From positions 1-64,000 of the forward strand of contig CAZGFD010000016.1 in NCBI GenBank assembly GCA_964525045.1: a stretch of 64,000 nucleotides of DNA. Reading direction: 5' to 3'. The notes beneath the pieces are model-generated. The model did no database searches, was not told the DNA's origin, and saw only the letters and a list, made by a program, of their open reading frames with translations. Positions within the stretch are counted from its first letter, which is position 1, and each line of letters opens with the position of its first letter. A program made the position numbers and the translations under genes. Positions 7,978 through 17,113 of the stretch are shown here, in pieces. This stretch comes from G020348185 sp964525045. GTDB taxonomy: Bacteria > Nitrospirota > Nitrospiria > Nitrospirales > UBA8639.

Positions 7978-10725
7978 TTATTGGCCAAGCATGGTCTGAA
8001 GCTGCGTTTCACTACTGATTAACAAGGCCATTTCTTCCTTAAGACCTTTGAGACGTTCGGTGGAGTCTTGAACGACCTCGGGTTCAGCTTTGGCAATAAA
8101 GTCCGGAGAGGCCAGTCGTTTCTCAAGGCGGGTCACCTCTTTCTGTTTTTCTTGCGTCTGTTTTTTTATTCTCTTGAGTGCATTCTGGAGATCGATATCT
8201 CCTTCAATTTTTGTCCCAACCATAATTGAGCCGACGACTAACCTCAGAATATTTGTGGTAGGCCACTCGCTTTCTTCCGAGAGTTGAACAGTCCCCCGTG
8301 AGAGATGTTGGAGATGGTGATGGACCTGCTTGAGCGTATCCGATTCTTTCGCATTTTTTGACGTTCCGAGAAAAAACAGAGATTGGGTCGGACCACAATT
8401 TAATAGAGCCCGACTGGTCCGCGTTAGATTGACGAATTGTTCGAGTTTGGTAAAGGCGTCTTCAATGTCCGGAGCCTCCCAATCTTTATTTGGTTGCGGA
8501 AAGGGTCCCAGGACGATGGTTTTTCCCTTGTGGGGGAGAGCTTGCCAGACTTCTTCTGTAATAAATGGCATAAGCGGGTGGAGTAACCGTTGGGTCACTT
8601 CAAATGATTCAAGCAGGGTATGACGAGTTGATCGAGCTTCTGCATTGTCAGTTTTTTGAAGGACCGGTTTAACCAGTTCGATAAACCAGTCACAATATTC
8701 ATGCCACAGAAATTGATAGAGAATGGAGGCGGCCCGGTCGAATCGATAGGCTTCCAGGGCATGGGTGGAATCCACTATGACTTGATTCAACCTTGCTAAT
8801 ATCCAACGATCAGCAAAGGATCGTTTTTGAGCAGGCAGTTTCTCTGATTGCCCTTCGGTGTGCAATAAAATAAATCGTGCAGCATTCCAGATTTTCGTGA
8901 CAAAATTTCGATATCCTTCAATTCGTTCTTCGGCCAGTTTAATGTCACGACCGGGGGAAGCCATCGAGGCGAGGGTAAATCGCAAGGCATCGGTTCCATA
9001 TTCCTGCATTTTGGTTAAGGGATCGATAACGTTGCCTTTGGATTTGCTCATTTTTTGACCTTCGGCATCCCGAACAAGGGCATGAATATAAACATCCCGG
9101 AAAGGAACGTCTCCGGTAAATTTCAGCCCCATCATGATCATGCGGGAGACCCAAAAAAACAGAATGTCCAATCCGGTGACTAAGGTAGAAGTAGGATAAA
9201 AGGCCCGTAAATCGTGGGTCTGTTGGGGCCACCCTAGGGTAGAGAATGGCCAAAGGGCAGAGGAAAACCACGTGTCCAAAACATCGGGGTCTTGAAACAT
9301 TTCCGATTTTCCACAATTGGGACATTTTTCGGGAGCTTCATTTGCCACAACCGGCTTCGCGTCCGGGGGAATGAGGCATGATTGGATTGAGAACCGGTCA
9401 CCGTGATTGCCCCCCAAACAATTCCTACAGTACCAGGCGGGGATCTGATGCCCCCACCAAAGCTGGCGAGAAATACACCAATCTTTAATATTCTTCATCC
9501 ACCCAAGGTAATTATTGATCCACCCTTCAGGGATAATGCGAATATGCCCCTTTTCCACCGCTTCGATAGCCGGTTGAGCCAATGGTTGAATTTGAATAAA
9601 CCATTGGGGGGAGAGAAAGGGCTCGACAACGGTCTTGCAACGATAACACCGCCCTAGAGCTTGATCGTGGGTTTCGATTGCCCCTAACAACTCCCTGGCT
9701 TTGAGCAGGTCCACAATTTTTTCACGGGCTTCATTGGTGGACTTTCCACCCACTTGTTTTGCGACCCCATCCTCAACACCGGCATGTCTTAGGCCCTTCG
9801 GGTCGAGATTGGCATCTGAATCAAAGACGGGAAGGCGTGCCAGATTGTGACGAATGCCGGCTTCAAAGTCATTAAAATCATGAGCGGGAGTAATCTTGAC
9901 CGCTCCGGTTCCGAACTCCCGGTCAACAAGAATTGGATCCGCCACAATCGGGATGGTTCTGGTCGTCAATGGAAGTCTGAGTGATTGACCAATGAGACGG
10001 TTGTAGCGTTCGTCTTCGGGATGGACGGCAACGGCCGTATCACCGAGCATGGTTTCCGGACGGGTGGTGGCAATCGTAAGAAATGTATCAGGTGCATCGA
10101 CGAGGGGATAAAAGAGGTGATAAAGCTTCCCTTTGATTGGATCATGTTCGACCTCAATATCCGAAAGGGCCGTGCGGCATCGAGGACACCAGTTGATAAG
10201 CCGTTCCCCGCGATAAATGAGTCCATCTTCATAGAGCCGAATAAAGACTTCCCGAACTGCCTTGGAAAGGCCTTCATCCATGGTAAAGCGAAGCCGATCC
10301 CAATCACAGGAAGCGCCCAACTGTTTCAGTTGGTGGATGATGGTATTGCCCGATTGCTCTTTCCATTCCCAAACGAGTTTGATGAATTGTTCTCTGCCGA
10401 CCTCCTGGCGGGTCTTTCCTTCCGCCAGTAATTTTTTCTCCACGACATTTTGTGTCGCGATGCCCGCATGATCCGTTCCGGGAAGCCACAAGGTTTTGTG
10501 CCCCTGCATTCTTTTCCAACGAATCAGAATATCTTGCAGAGTATTGTTTAGTGCATGGCCAATGTGCAGCGAGCCAGTGACATTCGGGGGTGGGATCACG
10601 ATGGTAAAGGAAGATCCAGGCCCCTCAGCCTCGGCGTGAAACAATTTCTCCTCGATCCAAAACTTTCCCCATCGGGCCTCAACGGCACGAGAGTCATAAT
10701 TTTTGTCTAGGTGTTGCTGGGACAT
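7978..10725 (-). CDS. valS: Valine--tRNA ligase
   Basis: ValS charges tRNA-Val. The 915-residue class I synthetase carries the HIGH motif (PPNVTGSLHIGHALNN), the KMSKS motif (GQKMSKSKGNVIDP) and the editing (CP1) domain with TTRPETMLGDTAVAVHP. It also has a C-terminal anticodon domain and the coiled-coil tail of ValS (KKQTQEKQKEVTRLEKRLAS), which separates it from IleS. The C-rich insertions CYRCKTVV and CRNCLGG/CPNCGKSE are zinc-ribbon-like. It heads a run valS-nadC-birA-coaX with short gaps. Confidence 0.97.
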   Translation of the reverse strand: MSQQHLDKNYDSRAVEARWGKFWIEEKLFHAEAEGPGSSFTIVIPPPNVTGSLHIGHALNNTLQDILIRWKRMQGHKTLWLPGTDHAGIATQNVVEKKLLAEGKTRQEVGREQFIKLVWEWKEQSGNTIIHQLKQLGASCDWDRLRFTMDEGLSKAVREVFIRLYEDGLIYRGERLINWCPRCRTALSDIEVEHDPIKGKLYHLFYPLVDAPDTFLTIATTRPETMLGDTAVAVHPEDERYNRLIGQSLRLPLTTRTIPIVADPILVDREFGTGAVKITPAHDFNDFEAGIRHNLARLPVFDSDANLDPKGLRHAGVEDGVAKQVGGKSTNEAREKIVDLLKARELLGAIETHDQALGRCYRCKTVVEPFLSPQWFIQIQPLAQPAIEAVEKGHIRIIPEGWINNYLGWMKNIKDWCISRQLWWGHQIPAWYCRNCLGGNHGDRFSIQSCLIPPDAKPVVANEAPEKCPNCGKSEMFQDPDVLDTWFSSALWPFSTLGWPQQTHDLRAFYPTSTLVTGLDILFFWVSRMIMMGLKFTGDVPFRDVYIHALVRDAEGQKMSKSKGNVIDPLTKMQEYGTDALRFTLASMASPGRDIKLAEERIEGYRNFVTKIWNAARFILLHTEGQSEKLPAQKRSFADRWILARLNQVIVDSTHALEAYRFDRAASILYQFLWHEYCDWFIELVKPVLQKTDNAEARSTRHTLLESFEVTQRLLHPLMPFITEEVWQALPHKGKTIVLGPFPQPNKDWEAPDIEDAFTKLEQFVNLTRTSRALLNCGPTQSLFFLGTSKNAKESDTLKQVHHHLQHLSRGTVQLSEESEWPTTNILRLVVGSIMVGTKIEGDIDLQNALKRIKKQTQEKQKEVTRLEKRLASPDFIAKAEPEVVQDSTERLKGLKEEMALLISSETQLQTMLGQ

Positions 10726-10755
10726 ACCAAAAGGTGAGCAATAATGGGGAAAGGC

Positions 10756-10784
10756 ATCTTATCATGCACTATGGATCGCTGCAA
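10756..10784 (-). promoter_or_regulatory. Candidate promoter of the valS operon
   Basis: On the minus strand TTGCAG (10784-10779) and TAAGAT (10761-10756) are exactly 17 bases apart, about 30 bases upstream of the valS ATG. No T-box leader structure fits in the short space before valS. Confidence 0.4.
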
Positions 10785-10925
10785 TACACTTGTTCCCCTT
10801 TCCCGGCCTATGGTATAGGTGATGGCATCACCCGGCCGTTGAAGGCACATGGGGCAGTACTGTCTTGAGGATCAAGAATTGGTCGGCGATGCCGGGAAAA
10901 TCATCTAAATCATTGGAGGGACGAC

Positions 10926-11033
10926 ATGCCAAGAGGTCGTGAAAAAGATCGAAACCTTCGCAGGAAACATCGGAAAAACAAGCAGCGTTTAAAGGCCCTA
11001 GATACTGCCAGGCGTGAAAAAAAAGGCAAGTAA
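10926..11033 (+). CDS. 35-residue very basic protein
   Basis: A short gene is supported by a strong ribosome site (GGAGGG, 5 bases before the ATG). It encodes MPRGREKDRNLRRKHRKNK followed by QRLKALDTARREKKGK: about half of the residues are Arg or Lys and there is no hydrophobic segment. The size and charge resemble small ribosome-associated proteins (bS21- or THX-like), but no specific homology is recognised. It stands alone between valS (divergent) and the HAD gene. A weak hairpin plus T-run follows its stop. The coding call rests on the ribosome site and the strongly biased composition. Confidence 0.6.
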   Translation: MPRGREKDRNLRRKHRKNKQRLKALDTARREKKGK

Positions 11034-11082
11034 GACTGTTTGAGTAAACTGTCCTGCCCTTAACGTCTCTTCCTTTTTTTTT
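11025..11082 (+). terminator. Possible terminator after the basic small protein
   Basis: GGCA/TGCC, GAC/GTC and GTTT/AAAC form an interrupted stem over 11025-11058, overlapping the stop codon. A run of ten T follows at about 11073-11082. The 14-base gap between stem and T-run makes it imperfect. Confidence 0.3.
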
Positions 11083-11150
11083 CAACTCCGTGTCTACCTA
11101 ACTGCCAAAGTCAACAAGTCGGCTGGGGTTCCCTCATCGTTGTTCACACA

Positions 11151-11870
11151 ATGAACGATTCTTCTATCAATGTCGTATTTTTCGATGCCGCCGGAACCCT
11201 TTTTCATATCAGGGGTTCCGTTGCAGATGTCTATCTTCACTATGCCGAATCCTATGGGGTCAAGCCCTCTCCAGAACTCAAGCACGCCGTAAACGCCGCT
11301 TTTCGTCAGGCATTTCAAGACGCCCCGCCTCCTGCATTCGCCGTCAATAAAATTGAAGAATTAAAGCAATGCGAGCGACTGTGGTGGTTTGACATTGTCC
11401 ATGCGGTATTCTATCGGGTGGGAATGTTCGAAGGGTTCGACGAGTACTTCGATGAGGTGTTTGAGGCATTTTCCGGGGAAAAGCACTGGGCTTTGTATCC
11501 TGAATCCCTGTCCGTCTTGGGAGAGCTCAAATCAAAGGGCTTTGAATTAGGAATTATTTCCAATTTTGATACTCGACTATTTTCGATATTGAATGAACTA
11601 AGCCTTCGGGAGTATTTTGATTCTATTACTATTTCCAGTCTTGCTCAGGCCGCCAAACCCGCCAAACAAATTTTTGAATATGCCCTCAGCCAACATGCGA
11701 TTGATCCGGAAGAAGCCCTTCACGTTGGCGATAGTGTCCGTGAAGATTTGGAAGGGGCCAGGCAAGCCCAATTGAAAGCCTTGCTCCTTGATCGGGACAA
11801 CGAAGAATCTCAGGGAAAAGATTGCATACGAGATCTTACCGAGCTTTCTTCAATTCTTTCCCACATCTAA
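11151..11870 (+). CDS. HAD-superfamily hydrolase (subfamily IA, REG-2-like)
   Basis: A haloacid-dehalogenase-fold phosphatase of 239 residues. Motif I is VVFFDAAGTLF: the nucleophile Asp is present, but the usual second Asp two residues on (DxD) is Ala, as is often seen in the REG-2/HDHD3-like group. Motif II is IISNFD, the motif III Lys is in AAKPAKQIFEYAL and motif IV is HVGDSVREDLEGA. The helical cap after motif I is of the C1 type. The substrate cannot be told. It is monocistronic by position, convergent with the ABC transporter operon. Confidence 0.8.
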   Translation: MNDSSINVVFFDAAGTLFHIRGSVADVYLHYAESYGVKPSPELKHAVNAAFRQAFQDAPPPAFAVNKIEELKQCERLWWFDIVHAVFYRVGMFEGFDEYFDEVFEAFSGEKHWALYPESLSVLGELKSKGFELGIISNFDTRLFSILNELSLREYFDSITISSLAQAAKPAKQIFEYALSQHAIDPEEALHVGDSVREDLEGARQAQLKALLLDRDNEESQGKDCIRDLTELSSILSHI

Positions 11871-11887
11871 TTCTCACTCTCGCAATT

Positions 11888-12577
11888 TCATTCCGACGCT
11901 TCAAAAAAGTATTGGACCCCCACCGTCTGAACCACAGGCATGATCATTCCCTGGGTTGGATCCTCATGGGAAAAAGCATAGATAATTGATTCAGTAGGAA
12001 GGAGGTAACCGGTAAAGAGGATCTTAATTTCAACCTTATCTTCTCTAGCCAGTTTCTGTTGAAGGGAACTGCGGAAATCGGAAGGAGGAATCGCGATCAT
12101 TTCCTGAGGTAACCCAACGGGTTTAAACCGAACGATCCCCCAAGCCGTTTTGGTGACATCAGGCCCCATGGCGACGGAAAAACCCTGGTACGCCGGCACA
12201 TATTGACGCAACAGACCAGACCAAAGGAAAGCAATTTGTTGGTTAAGTAAGGCATGGCCATCTCTGGCTTCGTCCCGTTGGCGATTAAAAGCAAACAGTT
12301 TCTCGCCAAGTTCTTCGTTTGGCTGATCATGAAGGAGAGACCAGTCAGGAATGTCACCTTCCAGTTCTTTTAAAAATGATTCCTGAGCAGTGGGAGAGAG
12401 AAGTAGCCGGACTTGAGAAGGTATGAGGGTATGGACCTGTGAGGGTGAGACCGTATGCAATTTCGAAATTCCCAGGGGCGAATCTCCTGTCGCCTGGGCC
12501 TGAGTAAATGAAGTGGCGAAAAGGAAAAGCCAAAGAACCAAATAAGTCGATTGATGAATATGCAACCTTCTATGCAA
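11888..12577 (-). CDS. Unknown exported protein linked to the sugar ABC operon
   Basis: A 229-residue protein with an N-terminal hydrophobic signal segment (YLVLWLFLFATSFTQAQA) and no recognised domain. The start is a TTG: its ribosome site AAGGA lies inside the last codons of the upstream ABC ATPase gene (gaa gga tga), only 6 bases separate the two genes, and no ATG is available. This makes it the fifth gene of the transporter operon. The body is mixed alpha/beta with no cysteine-rich or repeat region. It may be a periplasmic partner of the transporter, but that is only suggested by position. Confidence 0.65.
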   Translation of the reverse strand: MHRRLHIHQSTYLVLWLFLFATSFTQAQATGDSPLGISKLHTVSPSQVHTLIPSQVRLLLSPTAQESFLKELEGDIPDWSLLHDQPNEELGEKLFAFNRQRDEARDGHALLNQQIAFLWSGLLRQYVPAYQGFSVAMGPDVTKTAWGIVRFKPVGLPQEMIAIPPSDFRSSLQQKLAREDKVEIKILFTGYLLPTESIIYAFSHEDPTQGMIMPVVQTVGVQYFFEASE

Positions 12578-12583
12578 TGTTGT

Positions 12584-13681
12584 TCATCCTTCGGTTATGG
12601 CCGATTGGTATTTGAGGCGGTGTGAGTTGACGAAAACATGCAGGCAATTTTCGGGAATATGCATAACCACGGGATCCCCCGGAGCTTTTGAAATATCCGG
12701 AGGAATCCTCACAATGATCCGTTGATCAAAGACGGTGACATACAGGAGCATATCAGCGCCCAGGTTTTCAACAACCTCTACGGTTCCCGAAAGCGTAATG
12801 GCTGGAGAAGGCGGGCGGGTCAAGAGTATATCTTCAGGGCGAACCCCCAAATAGGTATCAGTAGACTCCAAAGCCCCTGACGCAAAGGGTAGGGGAATCA
12901 CCATATGGCCACTATGAAATTGAGCGATGGCCTTGTGAACGTCCAGACGTCCCTGGAACATGTTCATCGGGGGGTTTCCTATAAAACCAGCGACGAACGG
13001 ATTGTCCGGTAGGTCATAAATCTGCCTGGGGGTCCCAATTTGTTGGACTTTTCCTTCATTCAATATCATGATTTTTTGTCCCAATGTCATGGCTTCCACC
13101 TGATCATGGGTGACGTATACCATGGTGGTCTTGAGTCGCTGATGAAGTTTTTTTAACTCCACCCGGAGAGAAGTTCGCAGGCGGGCGTCAAGGTTTGAGA
13201 GGGGTTCATCGAATAAAAACAGTTTCGGTTTTCGCACGATCGCGCGTCCCATCGCTACGCGTTGACGTTGTCCTCCCGACAATTCTTTGGGGAGTCGGGC
13301 CAGGAGATCATGAATTTCCAAAAGGTCGGCGGCTTCCTGAATGCGTTCTTCAATCACCGATGGCGCTTCCTTCCGCATTTTGAGGCCAAACGCTAAATTT
13401 TCTCGCACGGTTAAATGCGGATAAAGGGCGTACTGCTGAAAGACCATGGCAATATCACGGTCTCGAGGTGACAGGTGATCAACGACTCGCCCTCCAATGG
13501 AAACCGTCCCCACTGTTTGCGGTTCCAGGCCTGCGATTATACGAAGAAGTGTGGATTTTCCGCATCCCGAGGGGCCGAGCAGAACTACAAACTCCCCTTC
13601 CGATGCCTGAAGGGAGATGTCCCTAAGGACAGCTATACCCTTGAAGGACTTTTCGATGCCCGTAAGTTCAAGCCACCCCAC
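12584..13681 (-). CDS. Carbohydrate ABC transporter ATP-binding protein (UgpC/MalK type)
   Basis: A 365-residue ATPase powering the importer encoded upstream. Walker A is LLGPSGCGKSTLLRIIAGLE, the ABC signature is LSGGQRQRVAMGRAIVRKP, Walker B is LFLFDEPLSNLDARLR and the H-loop is VTHDQVEAMTLGQKI. The C-terminal ~120 residues form the MalK/UgpC-type regulatory OB domain (LGVRPEDILLTRP), typical of sugar importers. The start is a GTG, 3 bases after the permease gene. Such ATPases are often shared among several sugar importers. The sugar is not determined. Confidence 0.92.
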   Translation of the reverse strand: MGWLELTGIEKSFKGIAVLRDISLQASEGEFVVLLGPSGCGKSTLLRIIAGLEPQTVGTVSIGGRVVDHLSPRDRDIAMVFQQYALYPHLTVRENLAFGLKMRKEAPSVIEERIQEAADLLEIHDLLARLPKELSGGQRQRVAMGRAIVRKPKLFLFDEPLSNLDARLRTSLRVELKKLHQRLKTTMVYVTHDQVEAMTLGQKIMILNEGKVQQIGTPRQIYDLPDNPFVAGFIGNPPMNMFQGRLDVHKAIAQFHSGHMVIPLPFASGALESTDTYLGVRPEDILLTRPPSPAITLSGTVEVVENLGADMLLYVTVFDQRIIVRIPPDISKAPGDPVVMHIPENCLHVFVNSHRLKYQSAITEG

Positions 13682-13684
13682 GAT

Positions 13685-14509
13685 TCAACTCTTTACGGCC
13701 CCGGCTGACAAACCACTGACAATCCCTTTTTGAAAAATAAGGACCATGAAAACCAAGGGTAGAGTGGCCAGCACCGAAGCGGCGGCAATTTCACCCCAGG
13801 GCATGGTGAATTCTCCCTGGAAAAGTGCTATCCCGACGGGTAACGTTTGTTTGACAGGATCAGTCAAGAGCAATAATGCCAGAAAAAATTCATTCCAGGC
13901 ATAAATGAAAGTTAAAATAGCGGCGGTGAATATCCCAGGGGCTGCGAGAGGAGCCATCACCTTCAGCATCGTTTGCAGGATCGTACATCCGTCCACCCGG
14001 GCGGCCTCTTCCAGTTCAGTTGGGAGCTCTTTAAAGAATGTGGCCAGGATCCAAATGGCCAGGGGCAGGGTGAGAGACACATAGGGCAACACTAATCCCC
14101 AATGAGTATTCAGTCCCCCAATTGTCGATAGCATTTGCCAAACAGGCCCAACAATGACGATTTGAGGAAACATGGAGATGGTCAGCAAGCCACCGAGAAT
14201 CCAAACTTTCCCGACCATTTTCACTCGGACCAGAGCATAGGCGGCAGGGACTCCGAGAATAAGCGCCAGGAAAGTAGTTGATCCGGCCACTATTAAGCTA
14301 TTTCCGACATACCGCAAGAAGTGATGGTCAGTGAAAACTGTGTGATAAAAGCGAAAATCCCAGTCCGGGAACCATGTTGCTGGGACGGCTTCAACATTTA
14401 CTTGAGATTTCATTGAAGTGATGACAAACCAGAAAAAGGGGAATAAACTCCCCACCACTGATAAAATAATGCCTCCCCAAAGCCATGCCTGTTTGCTGGT
14501 ATCTCTCAT
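13685..14509 (-). CDS. Carbohydrate ABC transporter permease (MalG type)
   Basis: A 274-residue inner-membrane permease with six predicted hydrophobic segments, starting at ILSVVGSLFPFFWFVITSM. The EAA loop that contacts the ATPase is visible as EEAARVDGCTILQTMLKVMAPLAAPG. It overlaps the upstream permease gene by one base (ATGA-type junction), so translation is coupled. Confidence 0.92.
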   Translation of the reverse strand: MRDTSKQAWLWGGIILSVVGSLFPFFWFVITSMKSQVNVEAVPATWFPDWDFRFYHTVFTDHHFLRYVGNSLIVAGSTTFLALILGVPAAYALVRVKMVGKVWILGGLLTISMFPQIVIVGPVWQMLSTIGGLNTHWGLVLPYVSLTLPLAIWILATFFKELPTELEEAARVDGCTILQTMLKVMAPLAAPGIFTAAILTFIYAWNEFFLALLLLTDPVKQTLPVGIALFQGEFTMPWGEIAAASVLATLPLVFMVLIFQKGIVSGLSAGAVKS

Positions 14510-15405
14510 TAAATGGGTTCCTGTTTTAAAAGTGTAGATCCCACCGTTCGAATGTAAAAGAAAGAAAGAATTAAAATGGTGGCAAACACGGCCATGGAAA
14601 TACTGGTCCCATAGCCAATTTGTCCTTCGGTGAATAAGGTTTTGTACCCATAAAACTGAATCACCTGGGTTGCGTCACCAGGCCCACCCTGAGTCATCAC
14701 AAAAACCAAATCAAACACGCGAAACGCATCGATGGTTCGAAACAAAAGAGCGGTGAGCAGGGCAGGCTTGAGGAGTGGTAATGTCACATGCCAGAACCGT
14801 TGCCAGGCGGTAGCTCCATCAATTCTTGCTGCGTCCTGGCAATCTTCAGGTATTACTTGAAGGCCAGCCAGAATAAGCAGCCCGGCAAACGAGGCCGTTT
14901 TCCAGACATCAGCAAAAACAATCGCGAGGAAGGCAGAGCCCGGATAAGCTAACCAGGGGATGTATAGACCTACCTGATCACCGAATAACACCAAATTGAG
15001 CAATCCATATTGGTCATTAAAAATAAAACGCCACATTTGGGAGGCGACAACTGTCGGGATGGCCCAAGGGATCAGGATTGCCGCTCTTACCCATCCACGG
15101 CCCTTGAAATGCTCATGAATCACAAGGGCAATTCCTAACCCTAAAAGGAGTTCTAAGAGGGTGGAGAGGATGACAAATCCAAAGGTGACACCAAAGGCTT
15201 GGCGGGCCACGGGGTCTTGGAGGAGATGTAAGTAATTATCTAATCCGACAAATGGCTCACCTAAGGCAGGAAGCCCCAGGTAAATTTGATGAAGGCTCAA
15301 TGTAAAAGAATTTACGGCAGGGTAAAGGATCAGAGTTCCGACAAATGCCAGGGCGGGGAAAATCATGAACCAACCAGTGGCCTCGTCTGATTTGATTTTG
15401 GTCAT
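14509..15405 (-). CDS. Carbohydrate ABC transporter permease (MalF type)
   Basis: A 298-residue permease with about six membrane segments, first at GWFMIFPALAFVGTLILYPAV. The EAA loop is QDAARIDGATAWQRFWHVTLPLLKP. It partners the MalG-type permease to form the membrane channel. Its start overlaps the end of the binding-protein gene by 4 bases (ATGA). Confidence 0.92.
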   Translation of the reverse strand: MTKIKSDEATGWFMIFPALAFVGTLILYPAVNSFTLSLHQIYLGLPALGEPFVGLDNYLHLLQDPVARQAFGVTFGFVILSTLLELLLGLGIALVIHEHFKGRGWVRAAILIPWAIPTVVASQMWRFIFNDQYGLLNLVLFGDQVGLYIPWLAYPGSAFLAIVFADVWKTASFAGLLILAGLQVIPEDCQDAARIDGATAWQRFWHVTLPLLKPALLTALLFRTIDAFRVFDLVFVMTQGGPGDATQVIQFYGYKTLFTEGQIGYGTSISMAVFATILILSFFYIRTVGSTLLKQEPI

Positions 15406-16700
15406 GAAGGGTTGGGGTGAACAAGTGCAAGATATCGGTTGATTTGCCAGTCGGCGATCAGGGCTTCTTGAAGAATATCTGCGTCAGGAAAGGCCAGGAC
15501 CCGGCTGAAGTAGCGCTGCAGAATATTGGAAATGATTGGGTAAACCGGTGTTCGGGGCCGGGGCGCCGCGGTCTGAAATACGGGAAGAAACGATTGATAT
15601 TGGGGATTGGCTTCCAGAACCTCCTGGTCTCGATACAGGGTAATACGGGATGGAGCCAGGGAGCCCTTAATGGCAAAGAATTTTTGAATTTCAGCACTCG
15701 TCATAAACTGAATAAACTTCCAGGCTCCTTCCGGATGGAGTGAAAAGGTACTGATGCCATATAACCAACCACCGAGTGCGGACACCTTACGGCCTTTTGG
15801 AAAATGCGGGAGGGGTCCCACCCCAACGTTCCCCATTACCCTGGAATACCGCGGATCGTCGACAATTCCCCAGGCATACGGCCAATTACGATGGAACACG
15901 GCCTTTCCCTGTACAAAAATAGCCAGGGATTCCGGTTCCTGGTAGGTAAGGGCGGCGGAGGTCGCTAATTGGTTGATTATTTGCTCTCTGACAAAGGTGA
16001 CGGCTTGAATGGACTGTGGGGATGCAAGAGTCGAACGCCTGCCATTCGCAGAAATCAGGGTTCCATTGTGACTTTCTACAAACTCCAACATGTCGCAAAC
16101 CAGGCCTTCATATTGTTTGAACTGGCCGCTGTACCCGCGCAATCCCGGCTGAGAGTCTTTTTCTCCTTCAACAATCGTTTTTGCTTGAACCACAAGCTCT
16201 TCCCATGTCTGAGGGGGAGAAAATCCATATTTCTTGAGGAGATCAATTCGATAATAGAGCATGCCACTGTCTATTCGAGACGGCACCCCGTAGATGTGTC
16301 CTTGGTAGATTCCGGCTTGAATGGGGCCGGATAAAAACTTGACTTGTTCCGAAGGTGGAAACTGTTTGTCGATCGGAAGCGCCCAGCCTGCCGCTGCAAA
16401 CTCCGCCGGCCAAATGACATCCATCAGAAATACGTCCATAGAGGGATCCTGATTCTTGAGCTTTTGTGTGAGTAAATCATGGTAGGCAGTTGACGAAGCT
16501 GGAGCGATTTCCCTCTCAACGCGAATGGAAGGATACGCCCGTTCAAAGCGGGCTATCGCTTCCTCCCAGGCCTGGCCCTGATCGGGTTTCATCGTCACAA
16601 ATTTTAGAATAGTCGGCCTTTCCAAGGACCGATCCATACCATATGTGAAAGAGGCGGGCGCCAGTAGCCCAATAGAAACAAGAATGGTCAATAACTTCAT
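15402..16700 (-). CDS. Extracellular solute-binding protein family 1 (sugar type)
   Basis: The substrate-catching component of the importer. The chosen ATG gives a signal peptide (MKLLTILVSIGLLAPASFTYG); the frame extends 51 codons further but that part is not signal-like. The mature chain has family 1 features: KFVTMKPDQGQAWEEAIARFERAYPSI near the N-terminus, MDVFLMDVIWPAEFAAAGWALPID, YGVPSRIDSGMLYYRIDLLKKYG and the C-terminal GGWLYGISTFSLHPEGAWKFIQFM. This resembles trehalose/maltose-binding proteins such as LpqY or ThuE, but the sugar cannot be read from sequence. It is the first gene of the five-gene operon. Confidence 0.88.
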   Translation of the reverse strand: MKLLTILVSIGLLAPASFTYGMDRSLERPTILKFVTMKPDQGQAWEEAIARFERAYPSIRVEREIAPASSTAYHDLLTQKLKNQDPSMDVFLMDVIWPAEFAAAGWALPIDKQFPPSEQVKFLSGPIQAGIYQGHIYGVPSRIDSGMLYYRIDLLKKYGFSPPQTWEELVVQAKTIVEGEKDSQPGLRGYSGQFKQYEGLVCDMLEFVESHNGTLISANGRRSTLASPQSIQAVTFVREQIINQLATSAALTYQEPESLAIFVQGKAVFHRNWPYAWGIVDDPRYSRVMGNVGVGPLPHFPKGRKVSALGGWLYGISTFSLHPEGAWKFIQFMTSAEIQKFFAIKGSLAPSRITLYRDQEVLEANPQYQSFLPVFQTAAPRPRTPVYPIISNILQRYFSRVLAFPDADILQEALIADWQINRYLALVHPNPS

Positions 16701-16867
16701 GGTGTGGAAAAATATCGCTTCAATCCAGGAATAGCAAGCAAACAAAGGAAGTCGACGTGTTTGTGGTGTATGGAATACAATAAGATTTTTAGTTTTACCA
16801 GTTATGAAATGCGGGTATCCTAGAGATGTTGCTCTCCACTCTCTTTCTATCATTTTCCCTCAATGTT

Positions 16868-17061
16868 CCCTCGCCCCAGGGGGGAGAGGGGTAGGGTGAG
16901 GGGGGAGACCCAGGAGGGAAAAATGCGGTTCATAATCTCTCACTACGGCAAAGTTGGATGGGGGACATTTCTTTGCTGGCTTCAGTTGCAAAACTGACCG
17001 GCCATTGTGAATCTCATGTGCGTCACCCTCACCCCCACCCTCTCCCTTTCTAGGGAGAGGG
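16868..17061. repeat. Pair of inverted CCCTCTCCC-type palindromic repeats
   Basis: A ~40-base G-rich unit at 16868-16906 (CCCTCGCCCCAGGGGGGAG...) recurs in inverse at 17022-17061 (...CTCTCCCTTTCTAGGGAGAG). The right copy is itself a hairpin (CCCTCTCCCT/AGGGAGAGGG on its inverse). Between them lie ~115 unique bases without an ORF. The pattern fits a small non-autonomous palindromic element. Confidence 0.55.
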
Positions 17062-17113
17062 CGTATGGTAGGACCAAATTTTATAATTTATTTCACGTTA
17101 TGGAGGGAAACTG

